The notes under the pieces: generated by a model
The model's input: only the letters and a program-made list of their open reading frames with translations
Databases searched by the model: none
Told to the model about the DNA's origin: nothing
Position numbers and translations under genes: made by a program
Part shown: in pieces, positions 35,581-48,439 of the stretch
How positions within the stretch are numbered: the first letter of the stretch is position 1
Layout of the letters: every line of letters begins with the position of its first letter
Assembly: GCA_003952965.2 (NCBI GenBank)
Contig: CM025856.1
Span: 5,479,700-5,543,699 of the forward strand
Direction: 5' to 3'
Length of the DNA: 64,000 nucleotides
From: Morella rubra
Lineage: Eukaryota; Streptophyta; Magnoliopsida; Fagales; Myricaceae

Positions 35581-36895
35581 GGAAAGCAAGGAGGTTCGCA
35601 CAATCACAAATGGGGAAGCATGAGGGGGAGCGAGAGGGACAAAGGAAAGGGATGGTTTGCTACCAGGTCTTGTTTCTGTTCTGTGTTTGCTTCGGAATAT
35701 TGGGTGGTTTGGATTTCTTCAGTTTGGATTGGCTACCTGAGTTTTTTTTTTTTTAATTTGAATTTGAACATGGATAACGCACAGTTGGACCTTTGGTATT
35801 CGGTAGGACCGTAATACAGTTATCCTCGCAAGTCCAACGCATGATGATTTATCGTACCTACGACACCATCAAGATTTTCTACATGAAAATATTTTTGTTT
35901 TGTTGGAGCCTTTTTTCCTTCAAAAAAAAAAAAAAAAAAACTCCAACGGCTCAATATTAGGTGCGGGCATGCAAACCCACCATAATCTCTGCGCATTGCA
36001 CTGTAATAAATATCTGTGAAAGATATATTTTAATAAATACATTTTCACCTTGTGAGATTTTCTATGTGAGACAATTATCGTAAATAAAATTTCATAATCT
36101 CAAAATATTAGCTATTTAATTATATACTTTTTAAAAAAAGTTTAACAATTTTTATATTAAAAATAGCGTTAATTTTTTTGAAATTTATGAGAAAAGGCAA
36201 TGAAATTTATATAAAGGTTTTGGACTACGTAAAAAAGGTTGAGCTTGTGATCAAAACATATTTTTGTGAAAAGCTGTTGCAGTATATTTTATGATATTCG
36301 AATTTTCTGCTTGACTAGTTTTTAAATGTCACACAATTAATGAATTTGATTCTTTCTAAGAGATAAAATGGGTGACTAAATATGTTTCATCTGAATTTTT
36401 TTTGAAATTTTATATTTAAGACTCTGTGATATATTTAAATAAAGTTAAATTTGTCTGGACTAAATACACAAGGCTTGTTAGAATTTGTTACTCTAATAGT
36501 AGATAAAAGTTTCATAATTATTATCCTATTTTCTCTTCTTCTTTTTTCTTCTTGTGAGAAAAAATAATGTCACATACAAAAGGGATAATCATCTAATACG
36601 AGCTTATGTCCCTTTTTTTTTTCTCAAAACAAAATACGAGCTTATGTCCTTGCCATTAATCTTTTAAAATAAATCGTAGGTACTGTACTACTGTGGAATA
36701 AAAGTTTGTCCAAATGACCAAAACAACCCCTCATTTTGTCCGAATACCTAAGGCTACCCTATTGACAAATGCGTAGTAGTAGAATAACCACCCTATGACC
36801 CACATTATCTCCCCCCAAATTTTCACTAGCCAATGCCATGAATAATAGGAGAAGCTTCTTACATATAAAAATAGGAGAAGCTTCCCCATTCTCCC
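35581..36895. promoter_or_regulatory. Divergent promoter region of TLP18.3 and PPD4
   Basis: A 1.3-kb spacer lies between two head-to-head genes for predicted thylakoid-lumen proteins. It is AT-rich with A and T runs (for example 35922-35940). No clear TATA or light-box motif was assigned. Confidence 0.45.
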
Positions 36896-39500
36896 ATGGC
36901 CATTCTCCTCTCCCTTCCTCCACACCCGCCACACCCTCCCCAAAACCCCGACTCTTCCACCACCAAACCCATCTCTCTCACCACTTCTAAACCCACGGCC
37001 ATCTCCAAGAGGCTCTTTCTCCTCAAAACCACCTCGCTCTGCATCATTTCCTTGACCCCAGCATACCCAGTTGCCCGTTCTTCAGCTGAAACTACACTGC
37101 CTCCGAAACCGGCTCTGTCCGGCATTGCAAACACGAGGTCTTGGTTCCAGTTCTATGGTAATGGGTTCGCCATTCGGGTCCCCCCACAGTTTGAGGACAT
37201 CACGGAGCCTGAGGTGTTTTCGTCTTAACTCTTTTTATCTTCTTGGTATATTGTATAGTTTAGGAAGAGCTGAGGAAGCATTGTATTCTTTATTTTTGTT
37301 GAACGTATGCATCAGGCAAAGACAATGAAATCTAACTGCTAATTTGGCCGGAATGTTAGGATAAGAAAACAATTTGTGAAATGCTCGTGTTTGCAGCAAT
37401 ATAAATTTGACCGAAAAGTTTTCGTTTTGGGAACTGTAGATTTTGATCAAGGCGGAGTACTGATTAGGAGTTCAAAAATTTAAAGGGCAGTTGAATTGTT
37501 TTGTATATCTTTGGTTGTTCGTGGACAATTGTGGCTTTCAATGACGACAAATTCTAATTCTAATTTTCCTCTTTAGGAAATCAAGTTTTGGCACTTCTAC
37601 TGGAACTATAATTATTGCTTTCCAAGAGCTTAAACTAAAATCTATGGACTAAAATGTCCTATGTTTGTAGGATTATAGTGCTGGATTGTCGCTATATGGA
37701 GACAAGGCAAAGCCTAAGACCTTTGCGGCAAGATTTGCGTCACCAGATGGGTATATGACTTTGTTGAAGCTCCCTTCTCTCGATGGATTTTTTTTTATCA
37801 TTTATTTCCAACAGGATAACTTGCAGGAGGAGTGAGAACTGCTCCTGCCTATATATTGTTTGCTTTGCATTCTTTGCTATGGGAAGAAAAACATGAAGAT
37901 TATGGACTAAAAAACTTTGGGCACAAAATTCACAGATAAAAGAGAGGGGGAGGGGGGGGGGAATGAAGATGTAAACAAAACAAGGGTGAGCTTTATTTAT
38001 TTATTTTGTCAAATGTAGTGGTCATACTTGGTATATAGAAGTTTGTATTTGATTCTTATTTGTCCTATCATTTGGTGCAGATCTGAAGTTTTGAGTGTTG
38101 TCATTCGCCCAACCAATCAACTCAAGATCACCTTCTTAGAGGTACATGCAGCGACAGTCAGAACATTTCTGTACTTCATCTATCATATGAATTCTATCTA
38201 TAGATCTTTGTTACGCAACTGGTTCAAATAGAATCAGTGATAGTGGATTGTTGTAATGGAACTTTTTCTATTTTTCTGTAATAAGAAATTAGCCACATAG
38301 ACCAGATGTTAAATGGGAACCTATAAAGTGATGCTTGATGGACTGCTTGTGTGTGTGAGAGAGGCAGAGAGAGAGAGAGAGAGCAGTTTTAGTTTTGTTG
38401 TCAGTGGTTGTTTATGTGTTGGATTCTAGACCATGTTGTTCATGTCAAGTATGCTTTTTAAGATAACTCCATTATATGGTTGCAAACCGTATCAGTATTT
38501 CTTCTAAGTTCCACCTGTTATCTTTCCCGATGAACACCTAGAAAAGTTGCATGATGTTTGCTGACTTGAACAGGCCAAAGACATTACTGATTTAGGTTCG
38601 CTGAAGGAGGCTGCAAAAATTTTTGTTCCAGGTATATCATGTACATTAAAACTCAATAACTTTCACATGGGAACTATGACATCTAGCAATCTTCTTCCCT
38701 TCCTCTGCTGTCTCTGGCATCAGTTCTAAATTCTAGTCATGTGGCATTGGCAGGTGGATCAGATCTATACTCTGCAAGAAAGATAAAAATAAAGGAAGAG
38801 GAAGGTCTCAGGTAGTTTGTTTGGTGTCAATGACAAGAATGATAAGGAAGAATGGTTTCTATTATGAGTACAAGTGCCTTAAGAAGGAAGTAAAGCAGTT
38901 TTTCTTCTTGATTTTCTACAATCACCTTATCCCATCCTTACGGTTACTGGAAATATAAAGGTGTACATTGTTTGGATATCCAATTTTATCACATTAATGC
39001 TCATCATCTTAAAGCACTTGGGATATTTAATATAGGCAATCTCCAGAGTAATTTATGCAAATTTTATTTGCAGTATTTATTTCCTAATGTACTCTGCTTG
39101 ATATATCTTTCAGGACTTATTACTTCTACGAATTTGCCAGAAGTGAGCAGCATGTAGCCCTAGTAGCTTCTGTCAATGGTGGAAAGGTCTGTCTCTAATA
39201 CTTATTAAGTTACCACATGTTATAGTTGATTATCAAGAAGTTTAAGATGTGTGTGTGGTACTTCTTTTCCTTGTGATAGCTATCATTGGTCAATTTTGCC
39301 ATAGATTGCCCAACTCAACAGAGTACTATTCCCATGAAGAACGTACTTATTAAACTTAGGACTTCAATTTTTATTTGAAGATCAAGATGTCTTCCTTTCC
39401 TGTGTAGGCATTCATCGCTGGAGCAACTGCCCCAAAGTCCAAATGGGTTGATGATGGCGTGCTGCTTCGTTCTGCTGCTATATCACTAACAGTTTTGTAG
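36896..39500 (+). CDS. PPD4: PsbP domain-containing protein 4, chloroplast (At1g77090 type)
   Basis: Seven exons in phase: 36896-37213, 37671-37750, 38081-38141, 38574-38631, 38754-38811, 39114-39186 and 39408-39500; 246 residues. It begins MAILLSLPPHPPHPPQNPDS, with a Ser/Thr-rich transit peptide and a hydrophobic lumen-targeting stretch (FLLKTTSLCIISLTPAYPVA) preceded by Lys-Arg where twin-arginine signals have Arg-Arg. The PsbP fold follows: SWFQFYGNGFAIRVPPQFED, YSAGLSLYGDKAKPKTFAAR, EVLSVVIRPTNQLKITFLE, RTYYFYEFARSEQHVALVAS and AFIAGATAPKSKWVDDGVLL, ending SAAISLTVL. PPD proteins are lumenal relatives of the oxygen-evolving PsbP subunit with specialised roles; the exact role of PPD4 is not known to me. 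Confidence 0.93.
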
Positions 39501-42500
39501 TCAATTCATTCTACCAAAAGATTCAATAAGCAGGTATGTGGAACCGAATCCCTGCTAAAACAATACCCCATTGAATTTCTGTAGACGAAAAAGATAAATG
39601 GTAAGTTTCTTATCTGGTCTTCTTTTGCGGCAAAAGTATTTGCAAATGCGAAAAGGATGGGAGTCAATCGAATACCTGCACATCATTGCTACATCTTCTA
39701 GAACAACTTAAAGAATGCAGGTTCATGAGCTGCTATTTTTCATGCAAGCCCATTAGTTCGTGTTTTCATTAGAGAAGATCAGCATCTCATGCAATTGGTG
39801 CTTTGCTGAAGTATGTCAAGCAAATTGTGTTAAAGAAGAGTGAGACTGCGTACAATCATGGACCAACTTTTAGCAATAAGGTCAAAGTCATGGCTCGAGT
39901 TGTAGACTTTGGTTCGGATGTTGGGAGTTGAGAGGTAACAAATTTGGCCGAAATGTGGGACTGTGATATTGAAAAGAAGCACAGTATAAAAAGAATTAGG
40001 AATATATCTGCCGAAAGACAATAAATCCCTAATTCGCATTTACTTGTTTTAATTTTTCCTGCCTGCATATGTTTTCTCGTTCTTCATGCTGCATCCTGGA
40101 TTTAATTTTAATCCTCCAATCTAATTATCTTGCGTGCAGATACATGGTTCAGATGATTCTACAATCTTTAAGAAAACCAAGGGTTAACCGTTGGCAGCTT
40201 CCTTCCTAGGACATCTTTTAAGCAGGATATGGAATTGAGGGCATGTTACCATTTTTGAGCTCATATGAGGTTATTTCTCTATGCAATTTATTTGAACCTT
40301 TTTTTTTTTCTCAGAATTGAATTGTTCCCATTTTTTATATTCATCATCGAGGTGGGACATATGGTTTATGTTCTAAATTAGGGACCAAAGTGAAGACGTA
40401 GCAAAGATACGTAAAGTATTTAAGCTGTATTCTTCTTTGTAAGACCAAGAAATCTTTGCTATTTAATGCATATGGATTCCATTTTTCAGTTGATCTCCTC
40501 TTTGGGCCATCATTAAAGAATTACATAACTAGATCAGAAAAATTAAAAACCAGCTAATTAACAGAGAAAAATAAATGATATTGACACCATATTTCTAACC
40601 AAAATAGAGGAAGAAGTATATAAAATTTGGGAATCAGGATCTTTTATAATTTTCTACCAGAATGACACCATATTATTTAGCAAAACAGAAGAAAAAATGT
40701 ATGGAATTTGAGAATTAGGATTCTCTGCAATTTCCTAATTACATGGATATCATTAAATGGTATATGATCCACCTATTGTGTTTCTCTCTTCAAATTGCTA
40801 TGCATTTCGAGCAGAAAACTATAGAGGATCTGATCTGGAATTTGGTTAGTTAGAGAAGTATTTTCAGAACCGACCCCAAGTTAATAATTATCAGCCAATG
40901 TTAACTGTGTATCAAAGCTGCTTAATTCAACAAGTCTTGTAATGGTTCTGGATTGTTAGTTGTGATGGGTTTTCTGAAATGCAAACGTCAGGTGCTTTAT
41001 TAAATATTTAATAATCTTTCAACTTTTATAACACTTGACAATTTTCCCCATCGCTTATAAAAAAAAAAAAAAAGAGATGTGAAAGCGCCTCTCTCTCTAT
41101 AAGAACGGTACGTTCCAAGTGTAATTTATCAATTCCTTTTCATTTGTATCTGTTTCTGTTCTGCAATTTTCCCCATCCAAAAATCATGCTGCCTTCCTCC
41201 GTACTTGTATATTTCATAAGCTGCAACAATTGTAGGCCCATCAGAAACTTCACTCCATCTCCATGGGCTGATCTTTACTGTGATTCAAGTTAGAACACTG
41301 AAGCCTGTCAATGGTGTTAATGGGCCTTTTTCCTTTCACCCAGAGATGCAAATAGGTGGAAGGCCTGCGATTCATGTGTGACAAAATGGCCTTTTTTCTC
41401 GTACCCATTAGTGTCTGCAAATGGAAATGAATCTGGTTGGTGGTTACTATAGTAGGACTTCGGTACTGTAGTATACGTTCTGCATAGCTAAGGATCGGAG
41501 CACAGAAGTGGATTTGTTGGATTTTTTTTTTTTCCCTAATCCCATGGAAAAATGATGGACTACAACATGAATGAATATTGTCAAAGGATGTTTATAAACC
41601 TAAAAAATCGTTATTATATACCATTTGTCAGGTCTAAAACAGATGAGACACTCAACTTCGGAGTTGAGGAGAGGTCAAGATTTGGAGGAGTGTGTACTGG
41701 AGGAAGATTAGGGTTTAGATGGAGTAGCTTCTGGATTGGCAGGCAGTAGAAGCTTAGAAATGGAGGAAGAAGAGTAGTCGAGAAATTAGAACCATAAGGG
41801 AGAGAAAGCAGATATCAAAGACGACCGGCCCCACAACTTTTAATACTATTATATCTTTCAAAACCAAGTTGTGTAATTTGTCCGGTTTGCAACTCCTATT
41901 ACAAAATTTCGTACCTTTGGAATCTAGCACACGTCACTTTTTTTAATTAGAGAATATAATTAAAATAGTAAAATTTATTTCTTCTTAATATTTAAACTTC
42001 AAGAAAAGTTGAATACACTTCTTCGCATTTCTCTTTTACCATTGTTCTGCACTGTTAATTTTTTTTTAAAAAAAACAGTAAATAATTTAAATAGTTATTA
42101 TTTTGAGATTGAGAAAACTTTATTGAAAGTTAAAGTTTTATGATAAGTATATCACTTGAAAAATCTCAAAAAGTGAAAATGTTATTAGTAGATACATTTT
42201 ACATGCATTTACTACAGTATAATGCGTTTAGACTATGATATACACAAATTAGTGGGAGCAAATATTTTTCAAAAAAATTAATATATATTTTTTTTCCTTC
42301 TTCGATATTTTCTTTAACATTCACTCGCCTACTGTATTATAATGTAGATGCTAAGAACTTAGCAACTAATTCAATATTAATTCATGATCGGCTCATAAAA
42401 AAAAAATGAAGCCGGTCCATGTTAATCTAATCCTAATTCAAATGGGATATTCTTCCAATCAGTAGATCGATCGATATTAATTTTGCAATCATGCAATGTG

Positions 42501-42730
42501 CAGCATTTTGATCTTGGCTCACATGACCGCATAGCTGGCTCCAGAAGATTGTCTGGTTGGAGAAGGTCCTCCTCCTTGTATTCAGATCTGCGGCCAACAT
42601 GTTCAGACCATGAGCCCACTTGTCTTATCAGGTGTACGATGAACATCAGAAGTCAGAACATGTATGCGTACCAGCTGAATCTGTCTTCCCAACTACCTAT
42701 AGAAATATAGATATCGTGTCTGATATATAT
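39501..42730. other. Intergenic, no gene seen
   Basis: Contains the PPD4 3' flank and about 3 kb of AT-rich sequence. Plus- and minus-strand open frames (for example 41552-41749 and 42422-42710) show no family resemblance and have no supporting splice pattern. A direct-repeat pair of diverged sentences (GAATCAGGATCTTTTATAAT and GAATTAGGATTCTCTGCAAT, near 40632 and 40711) is visible. Confidence 0.4.
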
Positions 42731-42739
42731 ATAAGGAAT

Positions 42740-43160
42740 AAATATATTTTGTAACATGCAAGAGAGACTGTAATTTAAACGATTATTTTTATCACATTAT
42801 ATTAATTAATTATTAATTTTAGATAATTTTTTTATCACATTATACTAATTAACTATTGATTTTAGATAGTTTAGATCCTATTAAAAATTTTTATCAATTT
42901 TAATGGAAAGATACTTTTTTTTTTCTTTTTGTGTAAAATGACAATTTTATTCTTATAATATTTGTTGATAGTAATAATTTGTGAGGGTAAAATCTTAATT
43001 TCAAGTCTTAGAAAAATTAATTTTTGTTAAATTTGACAGTAACAAAATATATAAAATATCTGAAATCAATAATTAGTGGGTGTAATACAATAAAAATTAA
43101 AGTTTTGGGTATAAAGTGTCAAAGACTTTATAAGTGAAGGATGCAAAGTTATATGATGTT
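42740..43160. mobile_element. AT-rich foldback element (possible)
   Basis: The left arm contains TACTAATTAACTATTGATTT and TTTAGATAGTTT. The reverse complement of the right arm contains CACTAATTATTGATTTCAG and ATATTTTATA in the same order. The outer part of the right arm (reverse complement: ACTTTGCATCCTTCAC, CTTTGACACTTTATACCC) recalls the element at 243-706. The ends are not resolved, and AT-richness inflates the apparent match. Confidence 0.4.
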
Positions 43161-43864
43161 ATATGTTGATGAACTTTTCCTATGAATGTATAACTGCGAT
43201 GCGAAAAGGTAGATATTATTATTTTTAGAAGAATTACTCTCATTCGCTGGTCCTAACTACTTGAGCATAATAAAATACTTAGATTAAGCAGCAAACTCGT
43301 GAATTCAGTACCTTTACCATACGGCACAAACTTGATTTTCACCCCCATAGTTTTGAGATTGAATTAGACTTTTGGTTAGGGGATTAAGTTCGAATTGCAG
43401 TCAGACCAATCCTTTTCGGCGAGATTGGCTCCAAATTGTGTCATATAAACTAATGTTAATTTGTTTTCTAGGTAGGCAGATATGTTCCTTCTTTTCTTGT
43501 CTTCTCCTAGCCCATATGGCCATCATCATAGCTTCTTAATCAAAGACCGACGAATATCTGAGATATATGTCGGTAGCATTCATTTGTCCAATATTTTGAG
43601 GTTTTAAAATTTTGAGCAAGTTAAACACATTCTAAAATTTTTAATATCTACACACATATTCTAACAATTTTACAAATTCTAATAAATTTTAATATTCAAA
43701 AAATTCTTTAAATTTTGATAATATTTTTCAAAATTTTGACAAACAAAAATCACCATCATCAGCTTGAGGGGAAAAAGTTCAGAAACTACGAGAAAGCAAA
43801 AGGTAAAAAAAAAAAAAAATGACAAGCGTCATGTGAATTCAGAGCTTCTGTTCTAAAGTCTTGG

Positions 43865-43964
43865 TTCGAGCTTGTTCTAAATTGACTCTCAAGATGACAA
43901 TATAACGACTTCTGTTCGAGCTTGTTCTAAATTGACTCTCAAGATGAGAATATCACGACTTATT
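43865..43964. repeat. Tandem duplication, two 50-bp units
   Basis: TTCGAGCTTGTTCTAAATTG begins both units (43865 and 43915). The units differ by only a few bases (GATGACAATATAACG versus GATGAGAATATCACG). Confidence 0.85.
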
Positions 43965-44353
43965 TTCAGACCTTTTTAATCTCCACACTCGGGCATCTTG
44001 CCGCAGGTTCCGTCAGATTGATGGATCGCCGCGCAGTTTCCCATGAACTTTCAGAGGAGATCCCTGGCTCTGGATGCCTATCACGAGGTTCGTAGATGAG
44101 AATCTCGTGTGGAGTCTGTTTTCGACTTTTTAAGCTTTGGTAGACATGTGTCGCGGTCGCCGTACGTTCGCGTTTAACGAGAATCCAATGTTTGTCCCCT
44201 GTATTTTTTAACTTGCTTTGGAAAGCCACTAATCTTTTTCTATTTGTTTTTCGTAAGAAGTATTTAATTCTAGGGTTAATGTCAATTTCTTCTCACCAAC
44301 CAACACTTCAATCTCAAAAATCTATCTGAACTATAATTCGGTATAACTTACTC

Positions 44354-44731
44354 TTTCAATCTATATTTCTGTCTCATGTGAATAACACATGAGATATTTT
44401 TTGTATAAAAATATCAAATCGCCTATACTCGTTATTTTTTTAAATTCAGCATCATTCTAAAATAGAAAATTGAATTTGAGCAATTTTGTGTTGGGAGGTA
44501 AAACTACAATTTTCTTGGACCAAGTGGGAAAGAGAGGGATAATTTCAATCTATATTTCTGTCTCACGTGAATAACATGTGAGATATTCTTTGTATAAAAA
44601 TATCAAATCGCCTACACCCGTTACTTTTTTAAATTCAGCATCATTCTAAAATAGAAAATTGAATTTGAGCAATTTTGTGTTGGGAGGTAAAACTACAGTT
44701 TTCTTGGACCAGGTGGGAAAGAGAGGGACAA
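44354..44731. repeat. Tandem duplication, two 189-bp units
   Basis: TTTCAATCTATATTTCTGTC begins both units (44354 and 44543). The two 189-bp units differ by a handful of substitutions and contain TTCAGCATCATTCTAAAATA and TTGTGTTGGGAGGTAAAACT. No coding capacity. Confidence 0.88.
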
Positions 44732-46557
44732 TTTGGTATTTTCGTGCAATGAGAGTCCTACGTGTTGCTCACATGGAATGGCAAACGTCGCAGATAACGG
44801 AAAAATCTATGTAGGAGACCGAATTATAACAATAAACATAAATTGAGGGAATGAGTTGCAACGAGTCAAAATTTATGAGAGTATTTGAGAATTGAATGCT
44901 AGTTCGAAGGTAAAAATTGTAATTAAGTCTTAATTATAAAAGCTAAAAATTACTTATTAGGCCCAAAAATACATCAGATTATGACAGCAAGAGAAAGTCA
45001 ATAAGTTAAAAGAGCTTTTAGGGCACTTTCATTTTTGAATTAACCGTATTTAGTGGACCAACGTCCAACCTGAATATAAATCTTATCATTTACAAGCAAA
45101 TTATTAACTTCATTAATACTCTACCAATGGGATTAGTTCGAATATTCGAGGTTTATGTTGCATTCTCAGCCCAATCATTATTTTTTTCAGCTAAATCAAA
45201 TCTGTATGAATTCGATAAAAAAAAAAAAAATATATTGAAAACAATACATATTACACATATAAAGCCATTATTGGGTACCATTATCTCCTACAGGGCTCCA
45301 CGATAAAGACTGATTTTAGTTTCTTTAATGAGAAAATAAATCTCATAATTGAGATACACCTAACGGGTTTAGAACAAGGTCTAATGTACTGGTTGGGTAT
45401 GTGGCCCAGAAGCAGCATATTCATGAATATTCTTTTTTGATCTTAGTTTTGGTGGAAAAGCCTAGTGGACGGTGAGGATTTAGATATAGAAAATTTAACT
45501 CGCAGAAGAACAAAGTCTTATAAATCTCTCTCTAATTGATTGAAGTTGACTGCTTGAAGTATGAGTTCTTTTTTTTTCTTGGGAATATTTGCCAGCACAA
45601 TTTAACAATATGTCAGATACTGCCTCATTGGAAGACAAAAGGTTGATCAAATTTCTTGAAAATCAATTCCAAGTTTGAAGTTTAAATATTACATCCATAA
45701 GTAGTTGGTACCTTGTTCTTATCAGAAAGGCAACCAAGTAAGAGACCTCATAACTTCTTATAGAAAAGTGGGCGCAACTTGCATGACATATTCCATTCAT
45801 TTATCTCCTGTTTATTTTTTATTTTTGGGAGGATAATTTGTAGATCTTTTATGAACAAAGGTAATTATGCAATAATATATACATGCGATGCTGTGTTAAT
45901 TTACAAATACCTCTTTCTTTCGTTTCGTTTTATAATCGATTATGCCAAAACGAGACTCGTAAGAATGGAATCCAGCTAATAAATAATCATAGTCCAGCCA
46001 TCGTATAAGTCAATGAAACTGTGTCTTGATAGTATATCTACTTAATAATTAAGAATCTTAAAAAAAAATTAATAAATCAAAATTTCTTTTTTGTAACGAG
46101 AAAAATTAGAAACAATCAGTGCACATGGCTAGAATTGACTTAGCCCAATTTGATTGCACTTGATAGAGTTTGGCTTAATAAAAAAAAATTACAAAATAAT
46201 ATTTTTTTCTTTATCATCATTTTCACTATAATAAATATAAAAAATTCATTCAAAATTTATCCCTTTTCATTTTTTTACTAATTCTCATACTAAAATTTTA
46301 ACTATCCTAAAATTTTGGCACATAAACGCCATCACTATCAACTTTCGAAAGATAAATAACTTGTAAACACTTCGAACTACACATAGAGTGAAAAAAGAGA
46401 AAAAATGATAAGTGATTAATATAAAGTTAAGTCCCACTTAAATATTTAGAGGTTAAATTTGAGACTTATATTTGAAGGTTTCAAAAATAATTTTGGTGAC
46501 TATAATAGTTCGTTACACCCAACTTCTCAATCTGGCCACTTTTATAATAATTGGATA
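44732..46557. other. Intergenic, no gene seen
   Basis: AT-rich spacer. Short open frames such as 45779-45979 have no family resemblance. Confidence 0.4.
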
Positions 46558-46565
46558 TCCATGAC

Positions 46566-48144
46566 TAGGGGTGTCCAAAGAACCGGCCGAACCGGACCGG
46601 TTCTGGCCAAACTGGTGAGAAATAACTAACCGGAATGGCCGGTCCAGTGAAACTGGTACACTCCGGTCCGGTCTCGGTTTCATACATAGAAAGGTACCCC
46701 TCTCTAGACCGTTCCCTTTTTTTTTTTTTAAACATTAACGATTCACGCGCACCCCTCTCCCTTCCATTTCCCCTCCCCCCCCCCCCCCCCAGTTCATTCA
46801 GCAGCCCCCCCTCTCAATTCGCAGCATAGTTGATTGGTCGTCTCTATTTTAGTTAATTTACTGGGACTTTGCAAGTTACAAGATTGTGATTCACTGATTT
46901 GTGAATTTCTGCCGTGTGTGGTCAGTGCATTGCCATTGAGGTAAGAATTTATGAACTGATTTAGTTAATTAGTTATTATAGTTCATTAGTTAATTTAGAA
47001 TTTTAGAGTATAAATTAGGTTGTGAAACTGTGGAGGATGAGCTTTATTGGAGGATTTGGTTTTTTTTTTCAAGTTGTGAATCTGTTTGAAATTGTGTCTG
47101 AAATTTTCTTGATTGATTGTGAAATTATTTAACAATTTGAATGCAATCGAAATGTAGCAATTCAAATAACTAAATGCAATAAATTTGGAGAAATGCAATG
47201 TTTAGCATTTTGTTGTGAAATTGTAGTTTGTGTTTGAAATTGTGTTTTCTTTTTTCAAATATTTTTTTAGTTTGAAAATGACTATTAGTAATTACTAATT
47301 AGAGTATGAGTATGTTTAATTTAATTTTCTTTCATTGCATTTCTTTTAATGTTTTGTCTAGGGTATTTGCAATTATGATCATGGTAAGGTTTTATTTCTT
47401 TTTATAATAATGTCTATTATTGTTTCATAGTTTATTATCTCACATGTATATATATAATTTTTTTACAGCTTGATGGGAGATGGACAATTGGACAATTGAT
47501 GATGGATATGGATTTTATTTTATTTTTCTACTATTTTGTTGGCATGTATTAATTATACTTTTAATTTGTTTATTTGATTATTTTGTTGTTTGTTATGGCT
47601 TGTAATAGAGTAGTGTAATTACTAATTATTTCCAGTAGCATTTCTATTTGATACTTTTATTTTGGACTTTCTTTATTTTGGAATTTCTATTTGGTTTGTT
47701 GATTTAGAATTCTTTAAATGTATGCTTTAAGTCTTAAGATGTATGATTTATTATTCTTAAAAATCTATGATTTAGAATTCTTTAATTAGTAACCTAGTAA
47801 TTAGTATAGTAATATTTTTAAATGTATGATTTAAAGTTCTTTTTAGTTTGTTGTATAAGAATTGTCACAATTGTGTCATAATTTGGTTGAGATCATAGTC
47901 CAAACTTAATGCAAAAAAATACTAAAAAATTGATGTATAAAAACTCAGAAAATGATCTAAAAAAAGTTCAAAAAAAAAAAACCTAGCTTAAAATAAAACA
48001 CAAACTCTAGACCCAAATCGGACCTATCTTTGACAGATCCGATCTCATCATCATGACCGATTCAGTCCGGTCTAAATCGGTATAACTAGATTTATAAGGA
48101 GCAAATCAACCGGACCGGGCCGGAGCCGCCATTGGAAACCCCTA
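46566..48144. mobile_element. Non-autonomous hAT-superfamily element
   Basis: The ends are TAGGGGTGTCCAA and, inverted, TAGGGGTTTCCAA, matching 12 of 13, a classic plant hAT terminus. Flanking sequences TCCATGAC and TCCATCCA agree at five of eight positions, consistent with a decayed 8-bp target duplication. The subterminal zones are dense with CCGGTT, CCGGACCGG and GGCCGG motifs at both ends. The interior is AT-rich with a C homopolymer (about 46774-46790). No transposase frame is present. Confidence 0.82.
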
Positions 48145-48420
48145 TCCATCCAATGTTTTAGCTTCAGAAAATGTGGTGGAAATGATTCCGAAATCTTTGG
48201 TACCGTCTAGATATCCACAACTTTACTGCCTACCAAAACCCAGGTGGGACCCTTTCACCCATTCATATCCCACGTTAATCATCTTTTTCCTAGTAATGGA
48301 GCCCACGATTGTCCATGGACCGTCGGACAGCGACACTATTAAAACGTCGTCATATGTGATATGACGTATCTGAAAGCTCGTCGTTCTCCGATCCCACGAG
48401 TCATATCAAAAAAAGAGTTC

Positions 48421-48439
48421 CACGTGTTTGAAACACGTG
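48421..48439. promoter_or_regulatory. Double G-box palindrome upstream of NHX
   Basis: CACGTGTTTGAAACACGTG is a perfect inverted repeat with 9-bp arms around one central base and contains two CACGTG G-boxes. It lies about 1.1 kb before the NHX start codon. G-boxes bind bZIP and bHLH factors, including ABA-response factors; a role here is inference. Confidence 0.45.
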
